From: Stagonosporopsis chrysanthemi
Lineage: Eukaryota; Ascomycota; Dothideomycetes; Pleosporales; Didymellaceae
Length of the DNA: 48,468 bases
Direction: 5' to 3'
Assembly (NCBI GenBank): GCA_022560025.1
Contig: JAFISE010000210.1
Coordinates: 1-48,468, forward strand
Shown here: one piece after another, positions 10,169-20,058 of the stretch
Layout: every line of letters starts with the position of its first letter
Position numbering within the stretch: position 1 is the first letter of the stretch
Translations under genes and position numbers: made by a program
Notes under the pieces: generated by a model
What the model was told of the DNA's origin: nothing
The model's input: only the letters and a program-made list of their open reading frames with translations
The model's database searches: none

Positions 10169-11330
10169 ATGGCTGCTGTACAAAGGCCCCAAGCAACGTC
10201 CGACCTCCCTACATTGTCATACAGGCAGGTGCCTGAGACTCGATATGAACGTTAGTCCGCCACAAACCCATCATACAATCAAGTAACGTGCTGATACATA
10301 AGCAGTCGACTGGGCAGATCTCGCCACTCTCGACCTGTCTCTATTCGATATACCCGGTGGAAAAGAGAAGCTAGCAAAGCAGCTGTTCGAAGCAATTGAC
10401 AAGATTGGTTTCTTCTACATCACCAATTTTGGGCTCAGTCAGGAGGCTGTCGACCGGCAATTTGCTATTGGCAAAGAAGTTTTTGAGCTCCCCATCGAAG
10501 AAAAACTCAAATACCGAGCCGACCTTGAGAATGGAGGCTACAACGGATATAAGCCCCTCGGCCTCAGGGAGATACGACCTGGCGTTCAGGACAACACCGA
10601 GATCTACAACATACCCAAGTTCATCCCGGAACTTGAGCGGCCGCAGCCCGCGATCATAAACCAGCACCGAGAAGAGATCGAGAAATTTGCCAGACACATC
10701 TCTGACAATGTTGCTGGCAAGCTGCTTGTCTTGCTGGCCATTATTCTGGAGCTGCCGGAGGACTTCTTCCTTGAGAAGCATCGATACAGTGAGAGAAGCG
10801 ACTGTCATCTGAGGTACATGAAGTATCATCATCGTACCCCAGCGCAGAATGCTGCACTCGAGAACGTGTGGGTCAAGGGTCATACAGACTTTGGTTCTCT
10901 TACACTCTTGTTCCGCCAGCCAGTCGCCGCGCTCCAAGTCCGGACCTCAGAAGGCAATTGGAAGTACGTGAAACCATACCCGGGCAGCATTACTGTGAAT
11001 CTAGCCGATTCACTGGAGTTCTTGACAAATGGTTTTCTGAAGAGTAGCATCCATCGCGTTGTGGCTCCCCCGCCAGATCAAGCTGACGTTGATCGATTGG
11101 GCGTTTTGTACTTTGTCAGACCCGAGGATAATGTCACGCTGAACCCAGTCAAGAGTAATGTGCTCGAAAATCTTGGATATACCAAGACATCCGACGAAAG
11201 TGCGGTTGGCATTACTGCAGGTGAATGGGTCAAGGCAAGAGTGAGGAAGGGTGTTGCAAAGGGGAAAGCACGAAGTGGGCAGAAAGAAGAACCTATCATC
11301 GGGGGTAAAAGTGCTAAGTACTATGATTGA
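10169..11330 (+). CDS. 2-oxoglutarate/Fe(II)-dependent oxygenase, 368 aa
   Basis: Two exons, 10169-10250 and 10306-11330, are joined over a 55 bp intron. The N-terminal non-haem dioxygenase domain reads LFEAIDKIGFFYITNFGLS, and the catalytic core has the iron-binding triad H220-x-D222 (HTDFGSLTLLF) and H277 (SSIHRVV). R291 (DRLGVLYF) is the likely 2-oxoglutarate salt-bridge residue; the usual R-x-S is R-L-G here. Length fits the isopenicillin-N-synthase-like superfamily. Such enzymes hydroxylate, desaturate or ring-close small molecules using O2 and 2-oxoglutarate. The substrate is unknown. It is divergent from the MFS permease and followed on the same strand by a broken homologue. Confidence 0.9.
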
Positions 11331-11792
11331 AGAACGTTGTGAGAAACATAGATTATTGCGATGCAATTTCACGCATTCAACTTGAGATCCTCTCTTTTTG
11401 CGCGTACACAGAAGTGTGACGAAGCTCGTTGGAGCTCATTCTCAACGCATACATACAGATACCAGCGTCATCAACGGCCAGCAACGCAACAATCCGGTGA
11501 CAGTGCCGTGTTCTTGCTCTTCATTTGTCGGCTGCTTGTAAGCTACCTGTAAGGCGTTCATGCATGGACGCCGTGTGATCCCCGCACTAGCGTTCCCACA
11601 GCCCCACTTTACCCCATTCCTTCGCACGCCATTTGTGTGGCTTCTGGCATTACCGGTGTCTTGTTCACCAGAACGTCCCACCCGGTGTGCCGGTGTCTAT
11701 AGTCGCCGTTCCTTTCGTATCACCGCCGATGCCCTGAAGCCGGCCATCGCATACCGCAGCTTTCACTTGCCACTCTCTACTGATGCAGGATC
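11331..11792. other. Intergenic, promoter of the broken oxygenase
   Basis: No supported gene. Three copies of CCGGTGT lie at about 11653, 11682 and 11690, the middle one overlapping CACCCG (11679-11684), some 100-140 bp upstream of the ATG at 11793. These are reminiscent of the arms of the inverted repeat at 10058. Confidence 0.4.
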
Positions 11793-12894
11793 ATGTCCAC
11801 CAATTTCACCTGCGTTCGCACCATCAACTTTGGCGATGCGAACGATCCTGCTAGGAGACGTCATGTACTAGAAGAACTGCGCCATGTGCTTCTAAATGCC
11901 GGCTTCCTCTACGTTTACAACCACAGAGTACCCAACAAGATAATCCAGGATCTGATTAATGCGCTTCCTGTGTTCTTCAAATTGTCGACAGATGAAAAGG
12001 TTGAGGGAAGGCTTCTTAATTCGGCGCGTTTTCTTGGCTATAGCGGGATTGGTAAAGAGACCACCGCAGGTAAAGTAGAGCTCAAAGAGCAATTCGAGTT
12101 TGCTACAGAGCTGGAAGACAACTGGTCCGAGAACCGTCCTCTAGCTGAAAGGTTGAAAGGACCCAACCAGGTATGCAGGCCTTCAGAGTGTCGCTATGGT
12201 ACTGCCCATATATACAAAGCTCCTAACGAGCCAGACAGTGGCCGCTTGCAAGACCACACCTACGCGCTGTGGTTGAGACATATATCGATGCCTTAACACA
12301 GCTCAGTGAAAACTTCCTCGAACTTGTGGCTGAAGCTTTGGCATTACCTCCCCAGGTGTTCAAACCGTTCCTCCCAGATCAGCATTGACTGAAGCTTGTG
12401 TATTACCCAGGATCTGAGATTGCAGGGAAAGGTGTAGGTTCACACAAAGACTCGTCCGGCTGGTGGACATTTCTGCTTCAAGCATCGCCACCTCATATCA
12501 AAGGCCTACAAGCTCTCAACAAGGACGGCGTATGGATCGATGTGCGCAACATACCGGGCACCTTCTTCGTAAACATCGGTCAAGGATTTGAGGTAATTAC
12601 AAACGGTATCTGCCCAGCGACAACACATCGCGTGCTTTCAAGTGCAAATGAGCGATTCAGTGTGCCCCCCTTTTCCAAGGTTTGCGTCGAAATCTGACAA
12701 AGGCCGAAGCAACAGGTAAATTGAGAGCACACTTCGAGCATGCAGACCTCAAGGGAGCCGGAGAGAGCAGAGAAGGCTGTGAGATAGACAGCGCCTTCTT
12801 GGAAGGGAGGTCCGATATATGGGGCGAGTCACAACTAAGGACCAAAGTCCGGAGCCATCAGGACGTTGGTCGCAAATTCTATGTATATCGATGA
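11793..12894 (+). pseudogene. Second 2OG-Fe(II) oxygenase, broken by stop and frameshift
   Basis: Exon 1 (11793-12170) and exon 2 (from 12239) join over a 68 bp intron. The family pattern is clear: LRHVLLNAGFLYVYNHRVP, LGYSGIGKETTAGKVELKEQ, the HxD pair SHKDSSGWWTFLLQ, the second His in TTHRVLSS, and R-x-S in NERFSVP. Two lesions interrupt it. An in-frame TGA at 12386-12388 stands between PDQH and LKLVYYP, where a CGA Arg codon would fit by one C-to-T change. A frameshift, one base short, lies in the C6T4 run at 12665-12674, after which the conserved tail (NLTKAEATGKLRAHFEH) continues in another frame to TGA 12892-12894. All metal ligands survive, so the damage looks recent. An intact form would be about 344 aa. 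Splicing around the TGA does not restore frame. Confidence 0.85.
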
Positions 12895-14183
12895 AACCGA
12901 AGGCTAGTACCTTGGATGAAACGGTAGGCAACATCCGCAGCTCTTGTAGCACTAACAAAGTTGCCATCTTCGACTCTTTGGTACGATAGTACTCAACAAC
13001 GACTGCCAAAATATCCTCCTCAAAACACAGAAAAACAAAGAGTGAGCTCTTCTCTGAGCTACTCACTTCAAAAGCCGGTTTGTGCTGTTATTGCTATAAA
13101 GAGTAGTCTTTGAGACTTGTGAGCGCGGAAGTCTCTGTCACCCGAAGGAGCTAGTGGCATGTCTTGCTGTGAAAAGGGGTGCCCCGCAACTTACTCGCCT
13201 AGCCTAGTGCCAAAAACTTTAAATCGATTCAGGTCCACCACGTTACTTGCAATCGTCGTTACAAGAGAGGAGCCAAGCGGTCGAGACTACAAATATCGGT
13301 GACGATCCCAACAGGGCCAATACAATCGATTAGATGTAGGTACTGGCCCTTCTGAAACCTCCATAAACTCTGTGGCGACCTAGCAAACTTTCCCCGCTCG
13401 TGCTCCTCCCATGTACTCATGGGTTCCGTAGTCGAGTCGGAAATTCCGGGAGCCACGTGCAGTATCCAGGTCTACACCACGCGTCAAACAGCTATTTGAG
13501 GTTGCGCCGCAAGGTCGATGCGAACTCGAACCAATATAATCTGGTGGCAAATAACGTGACTCCTGGACTTTGCGTTAGCATGAGTACATCCACCGAACTA
13601 CACGGGTCTGTCGGTTTCAAACATCGTCGCCGTTCAGTCATTGCAGCCGATGGTTTCTGTTCCCTAGAACTAGACACAAGCAGTGACCTGCGCGCAGATA
13701 AAGCACCAATAAGAGCGGAAAGCGATCATCATCGGGACCGGGCGTGCGGATTGTCCCAGGCAGTTGAAAACTCTTTTGGTCGATACTAATCTGGAAGCGT
13801 GGAACTGCTGTCCAAATAGGACTTTCCAAGGGTCTTGTTAGATTAGAAGGGTTGTTATACGCACCGACGTTTCTCTTTCAAGGTTTAGTAGAACCACGGA
13901 ATGGGGCGTTCCGAAACATCCTCGACAGCATTCGTTGGTCACAGTGTCTCCCAGAATAGCATTCATGTACAGATGAGCAGAGAAGGCATCCGCTGAAGGT
14001 GCATATAAATGCTGTTGGTGGACACTTGACATGAAGCATCATCATTCACTGCATCGCATCCCATTTCCGTCAATCACCTTTTCCTAATACGCCTTTCGTT
14101 TGTGCTGTGCACTCACATTCTTTTCTCGAAATCACCAAAAACAAATCTTCATTCACTTATCTACTATCACGCAGAGAGTCATC
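12895..14183. other. Intergenic, nothing recognised
   Basis: About 1.3 kb. A 129-codon ORF (13400-13789, +) and shorter ones occur, but codon pattern and content suggest chance. The right end holds the promoter and 5' leader of the Gly/Val repeat protein; TATA-like sequence ATATAAAT lies near 14004. Confidence 0.55.
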
Positions 14184-14987
14184 ATGAGGTTCACTGCAGC
14201 TACTGTTATCGCTTTCATTGGCATGAGCAATGCTCTGCCCGCTCCCCAGTACGGCGGTAGTCCGGTACCCGCGACTACCACAGCCTATGCTGGCGACAAC
14301 ACTCCAGTCGCCACAACAACCTTGACCTTCCAAAGCAGCCAAGGTGCTCAGCCAACTGCACCTGTCTATGGCTCAGGAAACCCGGCCCCCGAGTCGACAA
14401 CCATCCCATCCTCTGGCCCAGATTACGGTGACGAGGATGAGGACTCCGATTCATCCGTTCAACCAGAATACCCAACTGCCGGACCAGACTATGGTGCTGG
14501 TGGACAGACCGGCGCCGGTGGAGGAGCTGGCGTTGGTGGAGGAGTTGGCGTTGGCGTTGGCGTTGGCGTTGGTGGAGGAGCTGGCGTTGGCGTTGGCGGA
14601 GAGGTCGGCGTCGGTGGACAGGTTGGCGTCGGTGGAGGAGCTGGCGTTGGCGTCGGTGGACAGGTTGGCGTCGGTGGAGGAGCTGGCGTTGGCGTCGGTG
14701 GACAGGTTGGCGTCGGTGGACAGGTTGGCGTCGGTGGAGGAGCTGGCGTTGGCGTCGGTGGAGGAGCTGGCGTTGGCGTCGGTGGAGGAGCTGGCGTTGG
14801 CGTCGGTGGACAGGTTGGCGTTGGTGGCTCGGTCGGTGCATCAGCCGGTAGCAAGATCGGAGGTCTTGTCAAAGGTGCGGTTGACGGCTCAGTCGGCGCC
14901 AGCGCGCACGTCGGCGGCAGTAGCAAGGTCGGAGGCGGACTGGGCGTGGGTCGCTTGCTACACAGCTTTTTCGGCGGCAACCACTGA
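14184..14987 (+). CDS. Secreted Gly/Val repeat protein, 267 aa
   Basis: ATG 14184 opens a signal peptide, MRFTAATVIAFIGMSNALPA; upstream in-frame Met 14100 would bury it. Residues about 18-105 are Thr/Ser/Pro-rich with an acidic patch (GDEDEDSDSS), suited to O-glycosylation. From about residue 110 to 215 the protein is almost only Gly, Val and Ala, built from two cassettes, GGGAGVGV and GGQVGV. The C-terminal 50 residues are Gly/Ser/Ala-rich with basic residues (SKIGGLVKGAVDG, SSKVGGGLGVGRLLHSFFGG). No Cys and no enzyme domain are visible. An elastin-like or wall-associated structural role is inference. ORFs in the other frames and on the opposite strand are artefacts of the repeat. Confidence 0.8.
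   Translation: MRFTAATVIAFIGMSNALPAPQYGGSPVPATTTAYAGDNTPVATTTLTFQSSQGAQPTAPVYGSGNPAPESTTIPSSGPDYGDEDEDSDSSVQPEYPTAGPDYGAGGQTGAGGGAGVGGGVGVGVGVGVGGGAGVGVGGEVGVGGQVGVGGGAGVGVGGQVGVGGGAGVGVGGQVGVGGQVGVGGGAGVGVGGGAGVGVGGGAGVGVGGQVGVGGSVGASAGSKIGGLVKGAVDGSVGASAHVGGSSKVGGGLGVGRLLHSFFGGNH
14510..14835 (+). repeat. Two-cassette coding minisatellite
   Basis: The best-preserved part uses a 24 nt cassette A (GGGAGVGV) and an 18 nt cassette B (GGQVGV) in the order B A B A B B A A A B, from about 14612 to 14824. The left part is more divergent (GVGVGVGVGGGAGVGVGGEV). Units are near-identical at DNA level, which points to recent slippage or unequal exchange. Confidence 0.85.
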
Positions 14988-15331
14988 ATACGCCAATTTC
15001 GTTGGCATACCTCGTCTATCACAATGCCTCAACAACGGCATGGTAATATAAACTTAATAGATACGCACTCCTTAGAGTCAATAACATCCTATAAAGCACG
15101 AACATCCTTGGGAGCGCCTTCACAGGCATGCTATGGACTGTCCATCTTTGAAATTGCTGCACATTATACTGAGACCAGTGGATTTATCAAACCAGAGACA
15201 AACAGCCTGAAAACGTGAAACGTGTTTCTGATGAGCAACAATCACTTGGAATGTGATCACTATGTCCATAAATGCTTTGGTGCCACAGATAGTCGTTTCC
15301 TTTGCATTTGACTCTACGAATGCAGCTCAAA
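14988..15331. other. Convergent intergenic region
   Basis: It lies between the repeat-protein stop and the carboxylesterase stop. Composition is AT-leaning and no gene is supported; it should hold both 3' ends. Confidence 0.6.
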
Positions 15332-17100
15332 TCATCGTACAATTGTGTTAATATATGCTACACCCTCAGCCCTGTCTTCATCCTTCTCAATATAGCTTTG
15401 GTCTTTTCGGAATACAAAGTTCGATGTACTATTCCCATATTGTGGCCATTTGGGGATCTTCGAAACTGTGTTTCTTGTTAGCGGACCTATCCAAGATCAA
15501 GAGAGCATCCAACAAACCGCCATGGCCATTCGGATTCAAGTCATAAGCAAACGAAGTCCACATTCTTATGACCAGATTCGAGAGCTTGAGATTTTCGGTG
15601 CTGTTTCCTAGAGGCGTGATCTGTTGTTGTGTGTTGCCGAACACAAACGGGATCTGCAAGATGTTAACAACGGCATGGAAAACAGGGCGTGGGAGCGGCG
15701 CGACGAACCTCAGAGAAGTGATTGATACCGATGGTAGCCGGTGTCGTGTTGAATTTGGGTGCGTCCCATCGGTAAGAGTAGACATTCTCGACATAGTCAC
15801 TCATCTTTTCAGCCAGCTGCCTTCTTGGCGCATACATGGTAAGGTCTGTTGCAATACTAGAATACCTCTTGTACTGCAGTCCAAACTCAGGCCATGTACG
15901 ATTGCCCCAACCATAAGGTAGTCCTGCAGCCGGGTCATTTGGATAGAGTTCCAGCAAACGCCGAGCTTGCTCTTCATCGATGTTCCATCTCTTGGAAGTA
16001 AGGAGTTGCTCGATGGCTTGGGCATCGGTGTTGACTCCATTTACACCAAAACCTTCGTCCGTGTTAGTCCCTAGGATCAGAGGGATTTTCGCGAATTTGC
16101 CGCTAGCCAATGACTCTTGGCCGTAACGTGGGACGAAGGAGCCATCAATGACGTGGAACCATTCGAGGCCTACATTACCGTAGGGTGCAATTTTCTCGTA
16201 TGGCACCTCGCGTAGGCATTGTAGGGTGTTTGTTGCATTTGCACACCCCACTGATGCAGTGAGGCTCTTGTACATGCCTTGGTACCAGTCCGTTCCATTC
16301 AGCGGCGCCCCAACCGCGCCACCGCTTTCAAGTATAGCAGCACGGAATAGGCCGTCGGTTCTGCCATCGTATGCGTTAATGTGATCACCTACGGAGTAAG
16401 CACCTGCACTTTCCCCCCAGATAGTGACCTTTGCCGGATCACCACCGAACGCAGAGATATGTTTGTTGACCCATTTGAAGGCAGTGCGCTGATCACGTAG
16501 ACCAAGATTTTGTGCACCTTCCGCATTGATCTCGTCGCTTGAAATAAAGCCAAATGCGGCCATACGATAATTGATGGAGATGCCAATGACAGGCTTGTTG
16601 TTCAGCACCGATTGCTCAACGACGTAACTCATGTTGTACCTGATGAATTGTCAAATTCTGTACTCATGACGACGTTGTAGGCTTTGTGTTTACCTCGGGT
16701 CGCTGGTCGCGCCCTGCTGCCATCCTCCACCATAAATCCACAACAAGACTGGCAGACGTTTGCGATTTGTTCGAGGTTTGACGATGTTCAGATGCAAGCA
16801 GTCTTCCCCAAGACTTGTCCAGCCCTCTCTGACCAGTCTTGTTGTATCCGAGCCATAGCCAGTACAGTCAAGACCGTACTGAGTCGCATTGTAGTGTGTC
16901 TTCGGTGCATCCGGGCTCAACTGTGCTGGGGTAAAGCGCAATGGTTCCAGCGCATACTTGATGCCGAGATAAAGATCCTGTTCGAATTCGGGAAGGTATC
17001 GACCATGAAAGACACCTGCCTGAGACTTTACGATAGGTTGCTCCACGGCAGCACTAGTGAGTGCAAGGGCCGAGGACAGAACAAGGATCGGAGCCCACAT
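15332..17100 (-). CDS. Secreted type-B carboxylesterase, 535 aa
   Basis: Exons 17100-16694, 16639-15709, 15653-15518 and 15465-15332 join in frame (1608 nt). A signal peptide (MWAPILVLSSALALTSAAVE) is followed by the alpha/beta-hydrolase fold of the cholinesterase/lipase family. Landmarks are EDCLHLNIVKP, the oxyanion-hole stretch WIYGGGWQQGA, the nucleophile elbow GESAG (S213), the acid GTNTDEG (E331) and the base INHFSEIPFVFGN (H443). The last 52 bp intron (15466-15517, GCTAAC branch) must be removed to obtain the usual tail, KIPKWPQYGNSTSNFVF, ending at TGA 15332-15334. Several N-x-S/T sites suggest glycosylation. It hydrolyses carboxylic esters outside the cell; the substrate is not predictable. 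Confidence 0.93.
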
Positions 17101-18066
17101 TTTGCTCTTGACTGGTTCTCAATATACCAGGTGGCTGGGAAGCCTGCTAAAGAACTCAGAGCCAGAAACAACACACTTCGCCCATGGGGAGCCACTGTTA
17201 AAATACGTGTGTGAGATTGAAGCACTTGCACTTACCGTGCGTTAAGTTAGCGCGCCAGGTGTGTATTTATCCAGACATCTGGAGCCTAGCGCCGGTAAAA
17301 GCATCCAAGACAGATGACGGCCGTCGAGCGATGCCTCAGCCCCATGTTCTCCACGGTTAGCGGCCGGAGTGGGCTCTGGGGTATGGGGAAAGCCAAGAAT
17401 TGCCACAAGTGGAAGATCCACCAATGAAATCTCAGCAAGTCTGAGCTTCGCAAGGGTTCGCATGGCATCAGGTGCAATTGCCGGGATTGATTTCCCGGGA
17501 ACAACAACAATGGTCGAGACACGAATGCTCTGCCTCTTGATACCGTGGTCATCGATCTGCCCATGACAGATGTCGCCCGGCCGTACATACGAATTCATTG
17601 CCGGTTGCACGTGCTCGGGACTGATCCACCAATCAATGGGCTGGTGAATTGACCGATGAAAATGCTTGTGTAGCCTCGTTCAATAAATACTTTATTTCCT
17701 TATATTTGGTGACATCGCATCATTCGTAATTGCGGACTCCTGCCGTATGAAACTAGCTTCCCTCGTCAGCTAGCAATGTGTCCATATCTTGGCTTTGACA
17801 TCGGATGATGCTCAATGAGGTTTAAACAGAATCCGCAGTGAAGTGGAAAAGTGGAAATGCTATCCTTTGCACTCCTCCCGACAGGAGGAAATCGAAGGGC
17901 GAGAAGAAGAATTGCGAGGTTTTGGTTTCGGGCTGTTGACCAGAGTAGAGATATCGTAATCGTCAACGGAAGTTGAGTCTCTTTCCATATCGCATAAACA
18001 TGACACGACATTCTGCAGGGCTCTTTATTGATATCGTACAAGACTAAAAACCACCGCGCGATGCTC
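17101..18066. other. Intergenic, nothing recognised
   Basis: It contains the carboxylesterase promoter at the left. A 122-codon minus ORF (17242-17610) and a 125-codon minus ORF (17766-18143) show no family pattern, and the second runs antisense into the TMEM14 tail. I treat both as chance. Confidence 0.55.
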
Positions 18067-18522
18067 TTACACTCCGTACCTAAACTCGCGCACCTTTTTC
18101 TGGTAGTAATAACTCGCCAGCAATCCTGTTGCACCAAGAGCAATAGGCACTGGTGCCCTACCGCCAGTCTTGATGATCCTAGGAATCGCTGAGCCGAGCA
18201 GAACCACGCTGTTTCCTAGCGCGAGCTCGGTGCCATAATCCTTATTCTCTTTGATTAGGTAACCTGGGACCATTAGCAAGATGGCGATATGAAGATGGGC
18301 TCTAATCGGATTTGATTAGAATTTGGGAGAGCTTACCAGAGTACCCATATGAAGCGCCGAGCACAAGGCCTGCGACAAGCGATGGTGTTGACCGTGTGCG
18401 CAGGTAGCCGGCTGTTCCGCCAACGGCGACTGGAGGCAGGGTAAGTGATGTGATCTGGGGTGGAAACATGTTTGTTTGAACTCACGAAGACCAGCGAGTG
18501 TGAATGAGGGATGCTCTGCCAT
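18067..18522 (-). CDS. TMEM14 / UPF0136 family membrane protein, 108 aa
   Basis: Exons 18522-18486, 18429-18337 and 18263-18067 join in frame (327 nt). The product starts MAEHPSFTLAGLLAVGGTAG, continues YLRTRSTPSLVAGLVLGASY, and ends with ENKDYGTELALGNSVVLLGS and VPIALGATGLLASYYYQKKV. These Gly-rich hydrophobic segments and the TRSxPSLVAG and E-x-G-x-x-L motifs are hallmarks of TMEM14. In vertebrates TMEM14C is a mitochondrial inner-membrane protein needed for haem synthesis; in fungi the role is little studied. Length matches the family. The next gene upstream on the same strand is a haem-oxygenase-like protein. Confidence 0.93.
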
Positions 18523-18875
18523 GGTTGTTTGATGGATTGCACGTGAGTGGGATATGGACACCCGATGCAATGAATGACTGGCAGGGGACTGAGAGCTGGG
18601 TTAGTCAGCCGCACGAGCCTTGAAATTTTTTTTGGCATAGTGTGGTTGTGGATCGAAGACGGTAAGCGCGGGTATATCGCAGCTGTCCAGAAAGGATACG
18701 AGTAATACTGTATTAATGATGTAATGTTCAGGGCTATGAACTGCATCCAGGGTATCTTGCTCCTCGCCATGCATACTCCAAACTGACGCTTCACGAAACA
18801 AAGAACTGATGAAAGACCTCTAAACGCTATACAGAGACCATCGTAATGGAACGAACGCATGCATACGAAAGCAGA
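18523..18875. other. Intergenic between TMEM14 and the haem-oxygenase-like gene
   Basis: 353 bp with no supported gene. It serves as the TMEM14 upstream region and the 3' region of the following minus-strand gene. Confidence 0.6.
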
Positions 18876-20058
18876 TCACCAATCCTGCATCAAGTTGAAG
18901 TTCCACATCGGCAACAGCGCGACGCAGGCCAGACAGCCCAATGCGACCAGACCGCTGGTGATCTCTGGGCGCCTCAGCAACGAAGGAATCGTTGTAGTCA
19001 GGATGGACGTATGCGTGTGATCAACGGGGCATTCTAACGGAGCCTTCGTCGCAACCGGCATCTTCTCTAAAGCGTCCGCTGAATGGCTGGCTGTCCGAGT
19101 TTGCTCTACTTGAGCGGAACCAACCATGTCGTCCAGCTCGTAGACAACTTCGGCGCAAAGTTGGAAGATACTCTTCGCTTCTTCAATGACATCGACCCTC
19201 TGGTCATCTGTGAACAAATGCTCTGCCTCCTCAAGCCGAAGCTTGAACTCAGCTTTGATGTCTTCGCCATCGTGAGGGCCAGGGAAATGCCAAAACGACA
19301 GGCCCCGATCCTGTAGCGACACAGCTTCATCATGCGCACTTGGCCAGAAGTCGTCGCCCGCTCTGAGGAGACCTGCTCTTATCCATCTCCCGCCCGAGAA
19401 AACGGCCATATAGAAACACCACGCATATGCCACAAGAGTCCATGGCTTCTCGTGCACACTCTTGCGAACGTGGGTGCACAAGGCTGCTACCTTGTCGCCA
19501 GGGTACTTTGCCAACAAAACCTCCATATCTGTAGGATGTAAACCAAGCAGATATTCGAGATCCTTCTTGAGGCGCCCGGATCTCGGAAGCCCTCGAGGAC
19601 GCAATGTAGAGAGAAATGCTGCAAGCTGCGGCGAGGGTGGTGTGGGCGCGCCGAGTGTCGATGTGAAGAGGGTAGGCGAGTCGTAGGGGTTGACTAGGAG
19701 GTACGAAAGAAGCGGCGATGTTGTTGGACTCGATGGCGAAGGGTCGAAGGTAGATGCAGAGGGAGAGGAGGCACGAGCATGGTCGCGTATGAAGTCTGAC
19801 CAAAGACTCTCAAAGGTGAGGTAGACGTGCGCAAAGTGCAGGAGACCGGTCGCGTAGAGAGTGGAATCGGAGGTGTGCGGTGGCAGGCCGAGTGGGAGTC
19901 GACTCGTTATTAGACGGTTGAGATTCGTGTGTAACGTTCTATTCCAAAGCGTAAGTACTTGCGCGAGGCTAGGGACACAGACAGTTGGAGGCCTACCGTG
20001 TCGCTGTGTTGATCTCGTCTGGCAAGGACACAGGCAGTCCTCTGGCGCTCTCCAGCAT
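18876..20058 (-). CDS. Haem-oxygenase-like multi-helical protein with C-terminal anchor, 374 aa
   Basis: Two exons, 20058-19997 and 19938-18876, join over a 58 bp intron (1125 nt). Splicing restores the family start LPDEINTATRTLHTNLNRLI, whose His (RTLHTNLN) is at the position of the proximal haem ligand in haem oxygenases. Further landmarks are KVAALCTHVRKSVHEKPWTL, YAWCFYMAVFSGGRWIRAGL and GPHDGEDIKAEFKLRLEEAE. A Pro/Ser-rich insertion lies near residues 75-110. The C-terminus has a hydrophobic tail anchor, SGLVALGCLACVALLPMW. Fungal members are usually annotated 'haem oxygenase-like'; catalytic degradation of haem to biliverdin is unproven for this branch. ATG 20058 is the first usable start in frame; an additional 5' exon cannot be excluded. 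Confidence 0.85.

Noticed and set aside
12356..12412. Intron that would remove the TGA in the second oxygenase
   Set aside because: GTGTTC..CCCAG could be excised, but it is 55 nt, deletes the conserved LKLVYYP segment and shifts frame into a stop.
13400..13789. 129-codon plus ORF
   Set aside because: No start context, domain or splice support; neighbouring frames are similarly open.
14275..15051. Long ORFs in other frames over the Gly/Val repeat
   Set aside because: Repeat units are multiples of three and lack stops in every frame; only the frame with a signal peptide is supported.
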